Shown in pieces: positions 1-11,204 of a stretch of DNA of 64,000 nt. A model generated the notes under the pieces. It saw nothing but the letters and a program-made list of their open reading frames with translations. It was not told the DNA's origin and did no database searches. The number at the start of each line of letters is the position of its first letter. Positions within the stretch are counted from its first letter, which is position 1. The position numbers and the translations under genes are program-made. Origin of the DNA: Closterium sp. Naga37s-1 (Eukaryota > Streptophyta > Zygnematophyceae > Desmidiales > Closteriaceae); contig CANJKZ010000768.1 of the NCBI GenBank assembly GCA_947471745.1, positions 2,371,501-2,435,500 of the forward strand, read 5' to 3'.

Positions 1-1960
1 ACCCGCCAGGTTCCTAGAGAACAAGGGGGTGTAGTAACCTGTAAGAAAACCTGAGGGAGCCGCCGGACACGGGAGAGTGGTGGTGCTGCGAGCAACTATA
101 CGTCCCACAGAGGGGTCAGCCAAGGCGACAGTGACTGGAGTGCGCAGTGGTGTGAGGTCAGTACAGTCGCGAAAGAAACAGCTGGACGCTCTAGAGTCTA
201 GGGTGAAGGAAAGCTGTGCAGTCTGTGGGGTCGCACCCGAACCAGCTACAAAGGCTAGTGCTAGACTAGTGGTAGCTGCAGCTCCTACACAAAGACCCTC
301 AGAGGCGCCTGGGCTGGAAACAACACACGCACCAAGACTGGAAACACAGGTCTCTACTCGTGCAGCCGGGAACGGTCCTAGACCAGGTAGGTGAGACTCA
401 ACTGGTGCAGTAGTGCACTGGCGAAGTCGTGAGGGCCAGTGCGGTGTAACAGCGTGAGGACCAAAACGCTAACGGTGGAGGTCGTCGAGTCGACGGTAGC
501 AGCTGGACGCAGAGTGATCAGGACTCCAGCAGGTAGTGCCAGCACCATGGCCTGTCAGGGCCCGGTACCCGCAGGGGCCGACGTCTCGCCCACTGCTAGC
601 TGAGCCACTGCTGAGGGCTCCACACTTTGGACCCGCAGGTCCCCACTGCCGGGAGTGCTGCGGCTGGCCCTGCTGCTGTAGAACTCGAGTACACGCCATG
701 TGAGTAGCTAGAAACGGGGGTGTATCTGGCAGGTGGGCCTAAACTTCTGCTGGCGGTAGGCTATCCTGCTGCTGGTTCCGCTGGGGGCAGCCTAAGATGC
801 TGCTGGTGCACTAGCGGTAGCCTAAGCTGCTGCTCGAGCGCTGGGGCAGCCTATGCTGCTTCTGGTTTTGCTGGGGGCAGCCTAAACTGCTGCTACTGGT
901 GCTGCTGGTGGCGGGTTTAAGCTCTTGAGGCGGAGGATTGAGGTCGTGGGGGGGGGCAGCTCTGACTGGTACAGGTGGGGCAGCGGGTGCGGTTCTGTGC
1001 GGTTCTGTGCAGTTCAGTGCGGTTCTGCGCGGTGGGGAGTACCGGTGGGGCGGTGTAAGTTGCTGGTTTTGCTAGGGGGTAGTTTAAGTTACTGCTGGTG
1101 CGCTGACGGCAGTGGAAGCTGCTGCTGGTGCGACTGGCGGCAGTCTAAGTTGCTGGTGGTGCTCCTGGCGGTAGTCTAGGCTGCTGGTGCTACTGGCGGC
1201 AGTGTAATCTGCTAGTGCTACTGGCAGCGGGCGACGGGTGGGGAAGGTAAGGCGGCGGTTCTGTGCGGTTCTGTACGGTTCTGTGCGATTCTGCACGCTT
1301 CTGTGCGGTTCTGTGCGGTTCTGCACGGTTTTGTGCGGTTCTATGCAGTGGAGAGTACTGGGTTGGGCGGCTGATTCCGGGTGAGGTGACTGGAACGGAT
1401 GGGGCAGCAGGTTTCCAGGTGTGGCGGCAGTTTCAGGTCTGGGGCAGCGCTTTGCAGTTCCTGGGGCGGCCGATTTCTGGTGTGGCGACGGTTTTCTGCT
1501 CGTGGGCCGGCAGATCGCAGGTGAGGCGACGGCTAACAGGGTGGGCGGCGGGTAAGGCAGCGGGTGGGGCCGCGTCTAACGGGTGGGGCGGCGGTTACGA
1601 CGGTGGGAAACGGGTGGGGGGGACGGGTCGCTGGTGAGCGCGGCTGCTACTGTGCGTGCGTGCGACTAACGACGGGGCCGTGGGGCCCACTAGCGAAGGG
1701 GCCTCTGGGGCCGCGGGGCCCGCTAACGAAAGGCTGCGGGGCCCGCTAACGAAAGGCCACGGGGCCCGTTAACTAACAGCCGCGACGGGTGACGGGCAAC
1801 GGGAAAAAAAAAAAACGGGAAAACGACCGCGATCGACGGGGGGAAACGGGCGACGGGCGACTGGCGACAGGGGGGGGGGGGGGTGGGGGGGTCTACGGGC
1901 GACGGGGCCTAAGGTAAGCGCGATACGGGCGGTCTAGGATGGGGCGCGACTAGGTGGGCC
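1..1960. repeat. G/T-rich low-complexity region with short degenerate repeats
   Basis: No recognisable gene. The + strand is G/T-rich and built of degenerate short repeats: GCGGTTCTGT-like decamers at about 990-1,035 and 1,255-1,345; CTGCTGGTG / GGCGGCAGTCTAAG-like units at about 740-1,210; GGGGCCCGCTAACGAAAGG-like units at about 1,680-1,770; an A-run near 1,805 and a G-run near 1,870. Open frames here are low-complexity and give no domain, so I do not call them genes. A decayed minisatellite or satellite-like stretch is the simplest reading. Confidence 0.6.
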
Positions 1961-2004
1961 CATGATAGTCGAGTGATTTTTCCAAAGGGGAAAATCTCGC
2001 TAGG

Positions 2005-2153
2005 GTTAACCTAGCTCTATACCATTTCACAATGTAAAATTGACTAAGGAAAATGAGAAACAACCAAGATATAGCAAGCATAACCCGAACCCTAGGAAAA
2101 CATAAAGTACACCTAGACTAACACAAATAAGCTATAACAAATATAGCTTGACA
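2005..2153 (-). mobile_element. possible copia LTR end with primer-binding site (relic)
   Basis: Read on the minus strand, a TG-starting AT-rich segment ends just before TGGTATAGAGCTAGG. That matches, with one missing base, the TGGTATCAGAGC primer-binding site of plant copia elements (complementary to the initiator Met tRNA 3' end), which is seen intact at 26,808-26,819. The LTR part would be only about 130 bp. No gag follows, as the DNA beyond is low complexity. It could be a truncated copia or TRIM-like remnant, or chance. Confidence 0.35.
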
Positions 2154-2154
2154 C

Positions 2155-2645
2155 TGCCATGTGGGATGGGGGAGCCCAAGCGTGAACGCGGCAGGGGAGT
2201 GTCAACGGGAGTGTTGTGTGGCCCCGTCCTCGCTTGGGCGGAGCCGACCTTGTGTTCGGATGTGCGGGGGAAGCAGCCGTCCTGCAGAAGTGGATGAACT
2301 GGTCGACGGGGTTGGTCGACCTCCACAAGGGCCACTGTGCGGCCGCCGACTTCAGGATGGCGCCGACTTCGGGGAGGTCGACCTGGGAAGTCGACCTGCG
2401 GAGGGCGTCGACTTGGGGCAGCCGACTTGGGTGGCCAGCTGACAGGACTACTGGTCGACCTGGTGCTTGGTCGACTAGGCGTGTTGTCGACCTGGTGGTC
2501 GACCAAACAAGGTGGTCGAAGAAGGAGGGGTCGACGTCGACCTCTACAGGGGAAACTGGGGACGCCGAGCTGGAGGGCGTCAAGGAGTAGGACGCCGAGC
2601 AGCTGGGCGTCGAGCAGGAGGGCGTCGGGCTTGCGCAGTCGGCGG
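2155..2645 (+). repeat. GTCGAC-rich repeat, left half of the left copy (split by a LINE)
   Basis: Dense in GTCGACC / GTCGAC words. It aligns by eye with the first part of the repeat at 12,876-13,875 (both begin TGCCATG and share the segment around GGTCGGATGT...GAAGCAGCCG) and, on the minus strand, with 25,950 down to about 25,780. The matching second half lies at 8,045-8,655, on the far side of the LINE. The copy at 25 kb has both halves joined, which shows that the LINE interrupted this one. It is either an LTR of copia-1 or an independent repeat. Open frames across it are not protein-like. Confidence 0.65.
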
Positions 2646-2649
2646 TCAT

Positions 2650-3207
2650 GAATCCTTTGGACCACGTGGCCGGTTGCGCTGTGTTGTCAAAGATGTGGCT
2701 CAAGACCCGGCACTCGTCATCATCCAACCCAGGACAAGTGGCACCGAGCCTCTTGGATGCCGCCTTAGCACGCTTGTAAATTATGACGTGTAGCTGGAAA
2801 GATGTCGCGATCCTCCGCAGTGCCCTCCGCGCTCGAAACTTGCTACGTTCGAAAACTGCGTCACACCTCTCCACCCAAATCCGGTGGAGCGCAATTGCTG
2901 TAATCGTAGCCTTGGGAAAACCCGAAGTTGTCCCCTCCTTCTTGAAAACCAGGTCTCCCAGTGACTCAATCTTCCGATGCGGGTTCAGCATGCGGAGCGC
3001 CTTCAAAAGCGCCCGAACCACCGGCTGGATACGTGGACAGAGAAACAGCCCATGTTCCAGCGTCCCCCTCTCCCCGCAATGCGGGCATGCGACACCGGTG
3101 CCCAGAAAATGCAGCCGCTCCCCCACCTGCAGATTCCGGCTGTGGATCCGGAGCATCACATCCCGCGCACGATTCGGGAGGACCATTGAGTCCCTTACGT
3201 CGATCAC
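2650..3207 (-). pseudogene. LINE ORF2 C-terminus: zinc-binding reverse-transcriptase tail
   Basis: The frame carries CPHCGERGTLEHGLFLC, the C-x2-C...H-x4-C pattern of the zinc-binding domain (zf-RVT type) found after the reverse transcriptase in plant LINEs. It is followed by a basic, Arg-rich tail (HRIWVERCDAVF, IYKRAKAASKR). The reading frame continues past about 2,650 into the GTCGAC-rich repeat, where the translation becomes low-complexity Ser/Pro/Arg and is no longer LINE protein. A frame break near 3,210 separates it from the segment upstream. Confidence 0.7.
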
Positions 3208-3213
3208 TCTCCC

Positions 3214-3744
3214 CTAGTCAATCTGACGGCCGAGGGACTCTTCCCAGGTGGTTTGCTGCTTCGGCTTTCCGCCACACCGCTTAAATCCCTCCTTCAGCTG
3301 CTTCAGCTGCGCCGGATGGTCCCCCTCCCAGATGGGCGAACACAGCAGCCTCGCATTGGGGGCGCCTGCAGGGCCGAGAAAACGACCCTCCCAGACCACT
3401 GCGGGTAACACCTTGTGCGGCTGGAAGTTGCGCAACTTCTCCTCTACATCCCCCAGTATCCCCCGAACGCAACTGATAGCTCGGCAGACTAGGGTTCTGC
3501 CTTCCACGCACTCAATCCTCCAGACCCCGTAGCTCGTCCCCGCCTTCAGCACAAACTTAGAGGCAGCTAGCATCGTATGCGCCGTGACTGGCGCCAGGAG
3601 CAACTGTTTCCACTCATCCGGGGCGGCGTCGAAGATCCGTTTTGCCAGTTTCGCACCTGCCGAGCCCCCGAACTCCTGCTCGAGCTCCCAGGTATCCTTA
3701 AGAGCCCTCGAGCCGTCCCCAGCGACTTTGATTAAGTCACGCAT
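3214..3744 (-). pseudogene. LINE ORF2 segment between thumb and zinc domain
   Basis: An open stretch of about 176 residues in the same orientation as the reverse transcriptase, lying between its thumb-like region and the zinc-binding tail. It is leucine- and tryptophan-containing with no motif I can name. Position and orientation alone assign it to ORF2. Frame breaks at about 3,745-3,800 and 3,210 isolate it from its neighbours. Confidence 0.55.
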
Positions 3745-3800
3745 GGCCTAACGCTTCAGGCCCTTAGCCGCCTTCTGCCGTCCTGCAGGCGTCTTCCCGT

Positions 3801-6139
3801 TTAAGAGCAACCGCCGATTGAAGAGCAGCAGCTAGACTCCATGAAACAGCTGACGCACACCGATGACGCACTGATGCACGAAGGGAAGCTAGACTCCAGA
3901 AACAGCTCGCAGGTCCGCTTCCACCGCATACACCTTCCTTCCCACTGCTTTATCAGCCCCGCATGGGCCCAGAAGACTTGAAGTTCGGGGACATCCAGCG
4001 CTGCCAGCGCGAGATCAGCATGTAAACCCAACGGCTGTGACGCCAGCAACGCGATCCTCCTGGCCGCCAGGCCCCCCAGTTCAGCACATGGGTCCCGGAC
4101 ACCGAGGCCGCCTTCTCCTCTCGCCTTGAACAGCAGCTCCTGGCTCCAGAGCGCGAAATTCTTCCCCGCCGTCGAGTGATTTCCGGTGACGAAGTTGTGA
4201 AGTAACTTCACCAGCTTCGCCCAGATCTCTGCTGGAGGAGGGTAGACCTGCGCCTGGAAGGCGAGGATCGGGTTGATGTACCCATTGACCACCGCGACCC
4301 TTCCTGACGTAGTCAAGTAATGAATCTGCCACTTCACCAGCTCCGATGTTGCTCTCACCAGGGTGATTTTCCAGGTCACCGACGCATCCCCCGAAGGTGA
4401 GACCCACACCCCCAAGACCCTCTCCGCTTCGTTCGACAGCACCCATTTGAAAACTGACTTCTTCCCCGGCTTCTTGCGCAGGTTTCTCCCCAGGGGCATA
4501 AGCGCAGACTTGTCATTATTCACTCGGAGCCCTGACTTATCTCCAAACTCGTTCAGCAGCTTCACCGCCCGGCCAAGCTGCCTTTTCCCCTTGAGCACCA
4601 GCGTGGTGTCGTCAGCATATCCCAGGTACGCAAGCCGGTCACCGTACGGATTACTGATCCCAAGTTTCCTCCTTTTGCTTCCTGGCAGAGAGGCTCCACC
4701 GTGCAGAGGAAGAGATAGGGTGCCAGAGGACACCCCTGCCGCACCCCCTTCCTGACCGCTACCGGCTCCCCCAGCCACCCGTTAAGCAACAGCCTCGTCG
4801 TTGAACCCGCATGGAGACCTTCGCACCACTGCACGAACTTCCACGGAAAGCCCATCCTCTCCATTGTGCCGAAAAGGTATTCGCGCGAGACCGAATCGAA
4901 AGCCTTCTGAAAATCCACCAGAAGTAAGTACCAATCCTCATCTTTGCATTTCGCCGCTTCAACGATATCCGCGATCAGCGAGTCTCCGTCCGCCAGCCTT
5001 CTTCCCGGTAAGAAGCCGTATTGTTCCTCCGAAATAACCTTGTGCAACACTTTCCGCATTCTGTTCGCCAGCACCCGCGCCACTAACGTGTACGTGCTGT
5101 TGAGCAGCGTGATCGGCCGGTAGTTCTGCACCTGGTCCTTCGCTCCCTTCTTATGCAGCAGGACAGTAACCGCCTCCAGAGCAGCAGGAGGGAGGACGGC
5201 CGATTCTTCAAACTGCTTCACAAAACCTAGCACGTCGCCTCCCAGCGAGTCCCAGTGCTGGCAGAAAAACTCCTTCGGAATCCCGTCAGCACCAGGAGAC
5301 TTGCCTTTCGCCATGCCGTCAAGGGCTTCCTTCACCTCCGCTTCAGACCATTCTGCTAACAGCAGCTGGGTTTGCGCCTCTCCCAGCCTTCTGTCAGGAG
5401 CGACCGGCCAAAACGTACTGTCTGCAGCAGGGGTAGGTTCCGAGAACAACTCCGCGTAAAACTCATATGCAGCTTCCAGTATCCCCCTTGAGTCCTTCCG
5501 CACCGTTCCCTTCCATTGCAGCGATGTAATCATTGTCCTCTCCTTCCGTGTCTTGACCTTTGCAGACATGAGCTTGCCAGGCATCTCCCCCTCCCGCAGC
5601 TCCTTGACACCAGCCATGAGTGACACCCTCTCCTGCTCCGAGGCAAGATCTGCCGCCATTTGGGACTCCTTGACCCTCAGCTCCTCCTTCCAGGCAAAGC
5701 AGTAAGGGTTCCGCATCACTTCCTGCTGCAAAAGCGCCACCGCAGTGTCCAGGTGACTCAGGGTAGCTTTAACCCGCTTCCGTTCTTCCGTATAGTATTT
5801 CCGCAGCGCCATATTCATCTTCCTCATGAGCTCAGTGAAATCGCCCGACCCCGCTTTTCCACGTTCCTCTCGGACAGCAGCTACCGCTTTCGCCACACCT
5901 GGCTTTCCAACCTCTGATGCCTTACACCTCCATATTCCCGGCCCCATACATAACTGCAGGCTGACCTTAAAGGTCACCTTAACTCCAAACCAGTGGTCCG
6001 AGAGGCCTTTCAGCGGCCGACAGTGCGACGCATCCGAGAGCATCGGCATCAGCGGTGCCGAGATGAGCGCACGGTCAATACGTGAGCTGGTCTTGGCAGA
6101 CCTGGATAGAAAGGTGAACTCCTTCAGCACCGGGTTCAT
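3801..6139 (-). pseudogene. LINE reverse transcriptase (ORF2 core), frameshifted
   Basis: Two overlapping frames make up the polymerase. The first (6,139-4,562) starts with the end of the endonuclease domain (SRIDRAL, LSDHWFG), then a charged linker, then RT motifs: NYRPITLLNSTY, LLVDFQKAFDSV (first catalytic Asp) and KGVRQGCPLAPYLF. The second (4,778-3,801) resumes after a frameshift near 4,700 with LAYLGYADDTTLVL, the YADD active site, followed by GLRVNNDKS and a thumb-like region. These are the conserved blocks of L1-type reverse transcriptases, which make DNA from the element's own RNA. The frameshift between the two catalytic halves means that no single active protein can be made. Confidence 0.85.
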
Positions 6140-6757
6140 CCAGCGAAAAGCATCAGTGAGGCAGTGCGTTGAGCAAACCTCATCACGCTGCCATTTTCTC
6201 CCGACGAGCCCACTCCAGATGACCTATCGAGCAGAGGGTCCTCCACCATGTTAAGATCCCCGATCAGAATGAAAATTTTATTCCCCACAGAGTGCGCCAT
6301 GAAAGGAGCGAGCACCCCAGCATAAAACGGGCGACGCCTGCAGGCCTTTGCCAGGAAATAAGCGGCCAGGATCGTGCAGCAGAAAGAGTCCCATTGGACA
6401 TCAGCCTGAAGCAACCGGCCCGAGCGTGACAACGTTAGTGAAAACGAGAGACTTATTAAAGCATAAGATGGCAACGCCCCATGCCTTCCCCGCAGGTCCG
6501 ATCGCGTGACAGTGGGGGACTTTAAGCCTCTTCCAGAAATCGTGGTCTGCACCAATACGTGTGTCAGTTAAGACGAAGATATCAGGTGGTTTCTTTAGCC
6601 ATGCCTTCAGGTGCTTCTGCTTCCCTCTGCTCCCAAGCCCGTTGACGTTGAGCTCGCGTATTGTCAGGTAAGAGGCTTTATTAATTGGGAAACCGCCGAG
6701 AAGCCCCAAGCATCCACGGGCTGAGCAAGACACGGACAACAGTTTTATAAAAGGCAA
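6136..6757 (-). pseudogene. LINE endonuclease (APE-like) domain, frameshifted
   Basis: Two frames together give the N-terminal part of an exonuclease/endonuclease/phosphatase fold: LNVNGLGSRGKQKHLKAWL and DIFVLTDTRIG (usual acidic residue region), then after a frameshift GDLNMVEDPLLDR, the GDFN-type block. The last block (SRIDR...SDHWFG) is at the start of the downstream frame. This enzyme nicks target DNA to prime reverse transcription. Asp replaces the commoner Glu in the LTDTR block. Frame breaks near 6,420 and 6,140 disable it. Confidence 0.75.
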
Positions 6758-6808
6758 ATACAGACTCGAGTAACACTAACATGCAGTTCCTGCCTCTCCT
6801 CTTTCCCT

Positions 6809-8127
6809 CTACAACCCATAATCCTTTTTCAGGTGCTTGAGGTTGATCTTCCCTTTCAGCATCCGGAGCGACTCCCCCCCTTTCGGGGCCCCATGGCAGT
6901 GCCGCTGGGACAGCGCGTGATGCGCAGCCTGCTCGAACGACAAACCGTGAGCCTTCTCGCAGCTGTCCTGAAGACAAACCCACTCCTCCCGATTGCCGCT
7001 GGTGGAAATAAGCACCAGGGACGGGTCCTTGAAAATCATCTTGGTCGTATCTGATGCAGTGGTCGCAGCAGCTGCGGAGCAACGATGTGAGAACCCGGGT
7101 AAAAACGTAAGTGGAAAACGACAGCGAAATGAGTGAACTCCTGCAGCAACAGCGCAAACGGCACAGCTACCATTCAGCTCATGGACCCTCCCAACGGTAA
7201 GGTCCGCTCGACAACGAAATCATTGTGATTGTGGATCGAGTGATGACCTCCGCACAGGCTGCAATTCAGCGCCGGGTAATAGATCGGTAGAATCTCATCA
7301 TTATTAAGCGGGTTTCAATATAACGCTTCCAGCGGTACAAATCCCCCTCGTGAGCGACCACCAGACCCTTGATCCGATACGTATCAAGGCCAGTTATAGA
7401 GTTGACCGCACGGTGGAAGCAAAGGCCTTCCTTAAACACTGACTTCTTCTTCTTCTTGAGCGGAGCCATCAGCATCCCATGCAACATTGCAGGTGAAATC
7501 TCAGCAGGGGCCGCCTTGAAGTATAACTCAATGACTGCCGGGTTCGTCGCCTTCTGCCTGGCAAAGGCGGGATCCACCGGGTACTGCCAGTCGAAGGTAA
7601 CGTAAGTCCCATTCTTGCACTTATGCTCAACCTGATTACGCCACACAAAGATAGCGTCAGATGCTTTGTCAAATGTAACTTGCATGCGACCGTAAAGCTT
7701 CTTGTACAGATAAACCGGCGTCAGCTCCTGGAACGTCGTGGTGGCCTGAGCCTCATCCGACAGCTCATCCTTCCAAATCCCCACCAACCCCTTGATCGTT
7801 GCCTGCGTGCGAGGTACCTCCGGCAGGAACTCCTCAGGAACCAGAAGGGTGATCGGGTAACGGGAGCGTGACGCGATCTCGCCTTTCGATGCCTCCTCCA
7901 CCTCCTCGTCAGAATCATAGGCAATAAGCCCGTCGTCCTCATCCCGAGCCATCATCAGCATTGTCGTGTGTATCATCATCATCGTCATCATGAGATCCAT
8001 CTTCACCTTCAGGAACAGCGTCAGAAACAGCATCCTTAAAGACGGCTTTCTGCGGCCGACCGAGCTGGTCGACCAGGCGTGGTTGCCCGGTCGACCGGGA
8101 TACCCGGGCGACGTGTGCGAGTGTCAC
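6809..8127 (-). pseudogene. LINE ORF1-like protein, fragmented
   Basis: Upstream of the endonuclease on the same strand. The main frame (8,033-7,266) has an acidic N-terminus, then a ~200-residue globular-looking stretch with aromatic and Lys-rich patches (LYKKLYGRM, LKKKKKSVFKEG). A second frame (7,039-6,809) carries Cys/His residues (WVCLQDSCEKAHG, ALSQRHCHG) that could be a zinc-binding tail. Its place fits ORF1, the RNA-binding protein of LINEs, but I recognise no ORF1 family. The acidic run continues to about 8,060, where GTCGAC-rich sequence begins, so the start is lost. Confidence 0.45.
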
Positions 8128-8655
8128 CGGGGTGGAGTCTGCGAGGCCGACCTCAGGGGTGGTATCTCGAGGTCGACGTGGCTGGTGGGCGCAGTCGCTG
8201 GCGTGGAGTTTGCCAGGCGTCTGCGCTGTGCTCGTGACAAGGTGTGGAATGCCAACCAGCTACATGCACCTGCGAAGCAGGTGCACCGTTGTCCTGTGGG
8301 TGCAACGCTGTGCAGCCGACTTGCTGCAGCGTTAACACACCGTGGACTTGCAACGTTGGCGCATCGCTACTCTGCAACGCTGGAGCGATGCGAGCGCTGC
8401 TGCGCTGGAGCGCGGTCGACCGTGCTGCGCTGGAGGTCGACCAGCAGCCAGGCTAGCTCTGATGTAGTCTATGATGCCAATGTTGTTGCTACCATTGTTA
8501 TGAACTTTTTCCTATTGGAACTCTTGCCAATTTTCCCCGTGAACTAGCAAGTAGTGTGCGCACAAGGAAACGACTAAGGAACGAACGAACGCAGAGATCA
8601 CCTGAGCACCCGTGCCTAGCCCGTTGTCTAGCTCCCATTGTAGTATTTATCTCCG
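8045..8655 (+). repeat. GTCGAC-rich repeat, right half of the left copy
   Basis: This continues the repeat interrupted at about 2,645. The minus-strand copy at 25,131-25,700 matches it throughout, including TTGCCCGGTCGA, GTCTGCG/GCTGTGCTCGTGAC and CTAAGGAACGAACGAACGC. Similarity between these two copies ends at about TTATCTCCG, which marks the right edge of the repeat; beyond it the copies enter different copia coding regions (gag here, integrase there). The third copy (about 13,500-13,875) is more diverged. Confidence 0.65.
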
Positions 8656-9704
8656 CATCCTACATCGCCCACGTCGTCAAGGGCCTGCCGCGCAGCTACA
8701 ACCTCACGAAGAGGATGATGATAGTGCCCGGCACGCGTGAGTCCCTCGACGAGGACTCCATCACCAGCTACATCCTTCAAGACGAGGCTATGTCGGAGGT
8801 AAAGCAGCCCATGGAGCTCCTTCCACAGGCGAGTTACGCTGCACCGACGAAGCCGAATCGTCAGCAGGAGCAGCGCGGGAAGCTGTGCGGAGGTAGTGGA
8901 GGCGGGCGGTCGACGAAGGACGTCGATGAGAAGAGTTCGACGCGGGGCAAGGGCCGTGGAGGTGGTGGTCGACGGCGGGAGTGCTGGATCTGCCACGACC
9001 CCGACCATCTTTCCTACAAGTGCCCCGACCGCGACGACCTCGACGAGGACAACATCAAGGGAGGTCGCGGTCGATCGGCTAGTGGTCACCCCCGTCGAGA
9101 TGAGAAGTCGTGTAAGGAGAAGAAGACGTTGAAGAAGACGCCGTCAACGAAGGACGTCGACCACTCCAGCGGCAAGAGCCGAGGCGACGGGGAGGCGTCG
9201 TGCTCAATGGTCGGCGTGGTGGAGCCGACAGTCTCGCTGGCGCCGGAGGCTGGCGAGGACTTCCAGGCGGTGGCGGCAGCTGTGCAGGCCAGCCCGATGG
9301 CGGTGCTGCTCGACAGCGGTTGCTCCCACCACCTGATGGGGACGAAGGCGGTCTTCGTCGACATGGCGCCGAGCGACGGTGTGAAGCACGTGCGTGGCTT
9401 CAATGGGGCATTGCAGCCTGTCGAGGGCCGCGAAACCGTCCGCATCCCCGACGTGCTCTACGTTCCGGGAGTACAGGCGAACCTGCTGTCAGCTGGCCAA
9501 CTGAAGGAGAGTGGAGAGAAGCTGCAGGGCGACGGCGACGAGATGCTGCTCGTCGCCGCGACCGGGCAGGTGCTCGGACGAGCACGCTACACCGGACGAG
9601 TCCTCTGCACCGACCTTCGCCCCTGGTCGACGCGGTCGCCGTCGACCGAGGTGGTGGCTCTGCGGACGATCGTCTCGGCGACGAAGTCGACCCCTGACCA
9701 GTAG
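8656..9704 (+). pseudogene. copia-1 gag (C-terminal half) and protease
   Basis: Translation gives the C-terminal part of a copia Gag (HVVKGLPRSYN, SITSYILQDEAM), a basic Gly/Arg linker, one CCHC zinc knuckle (CWICHDPDHLSYKC) that binds RNA, and then an aspartic protease with the active site LLDSGCSHHLMG and the downstream block VLYVPGVQANLLSAGQL. The Gag N-terminus is missing: the frame runs straight out of the GTCGAC-rich repeat. The frame ends at a TAG at 9,702, within the pre-integrase region, although the same frame continues to make sense beyond it. Confidence 0.85.
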
Positions 9705-10466
9705 CATGCGAGGCTCGCGCACGTCGGCTTCGACACGATCAAGAGCTCGGCGAAGCATGAAGTTGCTACTGGGCTCGACATCAGGTCGTCGGCCGGAGCA
9801 GACCTGCCGTATGTCTCGTGCGTCGGAGGAAAGCTGGCACGGCACACCTTCCCCGACAAGGGCTTGGACGCTGAGAAGGCACTGGCTGTCGTGCACACTG
9901 ATTTGTGCGGGCCATTTCGGGTGGCTGTCGAGGATGGCAGCTTGTAATTTCTGCTGCTGAAGAATCGCTACACTCGGTTCGTGTGGGCAATGCCGGTTGC
10001 CAAGAAGAGAGTTGTGCTGCGGGAGTTCCAACAGTGGCTGGTGCTGGTAGAGCGGCAGACAAAGGAGACGGTGCTGATGCTCCGCTCCGACCGAGGAGGG
10101 GAGTTCCTCGGGAAGGAGTTCACCAACTTTGTCAACGGGAAGGTCATCGTCCACGATCTGATATGCCCCTATACTCCGCAGCAGAACGGCATGGCTGAGC
10201 GGGAGATGCGAGCGGTCGTCGAGTCCGTGCGGATGATGCTGTTGCACATGGGCGTGCAACACCACTGGTGGCACCTCGCACTACGCAAGGTCGTCTGGTT
10301 GCGCAACTGCTTGGAGCGGTCGACGACGCTGTCGGGGACGACGCCGTACCAGCTGCTGACTAGGAAGAAGCCCGACATCACGCTGGCGCGGGTGTGGGGC
10401 TGCATGGTGCAGTTCATGGTTCCCGAGCAGCAGCGCGGAGGGAAGCTGGCGCCGAAGGCTCGCTAG
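9705..10466 (+). pseudogene. copia-1 integrase, interrupted by stops
   Basis: In the same frame as the protease, after a TAG. It shows the pre-integrase HHCC region (HARLAHVGF...SCVGGKLARH), then the D,D-35-E core: HTDLCGPF (first Asp), RSDRGGEF (second Asp) and PYTPQQNGMAERE (Glu), and the GKxVWGC-like block ARVWGCMVQF. An in-frame TAA at 9,946 and a TAG at 10,464 break it. The enzyme would join the DNA copy to the genome. The frame is otherwise kept, so decay is mostly by point mutation. Confidence 0.85.
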
Positions 10467-11204
10467 GGCCTTCACATGGGTGTGTCGCTGGAGAGCAAGG
10501 GCTCGGAGGTGCTGGACTTGACCGACAATAAGATAGTCACGTCGGTCGAGGTCATCTTCTACGAGACGCTGTCGCTGGAGGTGTGGAAGGCGAAGTAGGG
10601 GCCGGCGTCGGGGCGGACGCAGGCACACCCGCCGACGGACACCTCGATGGCGACGGTCTTGTTGCTCGCCGAGGTCGATGACCCCGCTGCTCGTCGAGGT
10701 GGACGACCCCGCTGATGAGGAGGTCGTGGAAGTTCTTCCTCCTCCCCCTGTTCTTGCTCCTCCCACCCCCGTCGCCGATCAGCGTCGACACCTGTATCGG
10801 CCACCGGCGATGAGGGGAGCTTTGAGGCGTCGCCTGTGGCGCCGGCCACTGGCATCGCCGGCGACCGACAAGGTGCCAAGCTCGTCGACAAAGACGTGAA
10901 GCCGTCAACGACGAGGGAGCAGCAGACAGGGGAGCCGGTCGAACAAGAGGCAGCAGCAGGGGTGCAATCGACAGGGGAGCTGTCAAAGCCAGCACGAGGT
11001 GAGCAGCCGGTCGAAGGGTCGAAGCAGTTTGTCGACGACGTGGACGTCGACGAGGAAGGGGAGCCGTCGGCGGGAGAAGAGTCCACCGACAGCGATGTGG
11101 TTGAGGTTCAGGTCGAGAAGCTTGAGCTGCGACGCACAGGTCGAACTCGAAAGTTCCCTGCCTGCTACCAGCTGCCTTCACCACAGTGTACGACATCACC
11201 GACG
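10467..11204 (+). pseudogene. copia-1 integrase-RT linker region
   Basis: The same frame goes on after TAG stops at 10,464 and 10,596, with integrase C-terminal sequence (EVLDLTDNKIVTSVEVIFYE) followed by a long acidic, low-complexity linker ending RRTGRTRKFPACYQLP. Such linkers are usual between copia integrase and reverse transcriptase. A frameshift near 11,170-11,200 moves the coding frame before the RT. Confidence 0.7.

Larger units (their letters stand above)
2646..8044 (-). mobile_element. L1-like non-LTR retrotransposon (LINE), decayed
   Basis: In 5'-3' order on the minus strand this holds a possible ORF1 (about 8,127-6,809), an apurinic-type endonuclease (6,757-5,950), a reverse transcriptase (5,600-3,800) and a C-terminal CCHC-type zinc-binding segment (3,207-2,650). 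This is the layout of plant L1-type LINEs, which nick DNA and copy their RNA at the nick. ORF2 is broken into at least five frames, so the copy is dead. It sits inside a GTCGAC-rich repeat, whose halves flank it. No poly(A) tail or clear target duplication is visible at about 2,646 or 8,044, so both ends may have eroded. Confidence 0.85.

Noticed and set aside
1-1750. short frames in the first 1.7 kb
   Set aside because: They are built from degenerate short repeats, with no domain, splice logic or conserved partner in the window.
8045-8547. open frame within the GTCGAC-rich repeat, with a similar translation at 25,160-25,663 (-)
   Set aside because: The likeness is due to DNA repeat homology. 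The translation is low-complexity, is not kept in the 13-kb copy, and has no domain.
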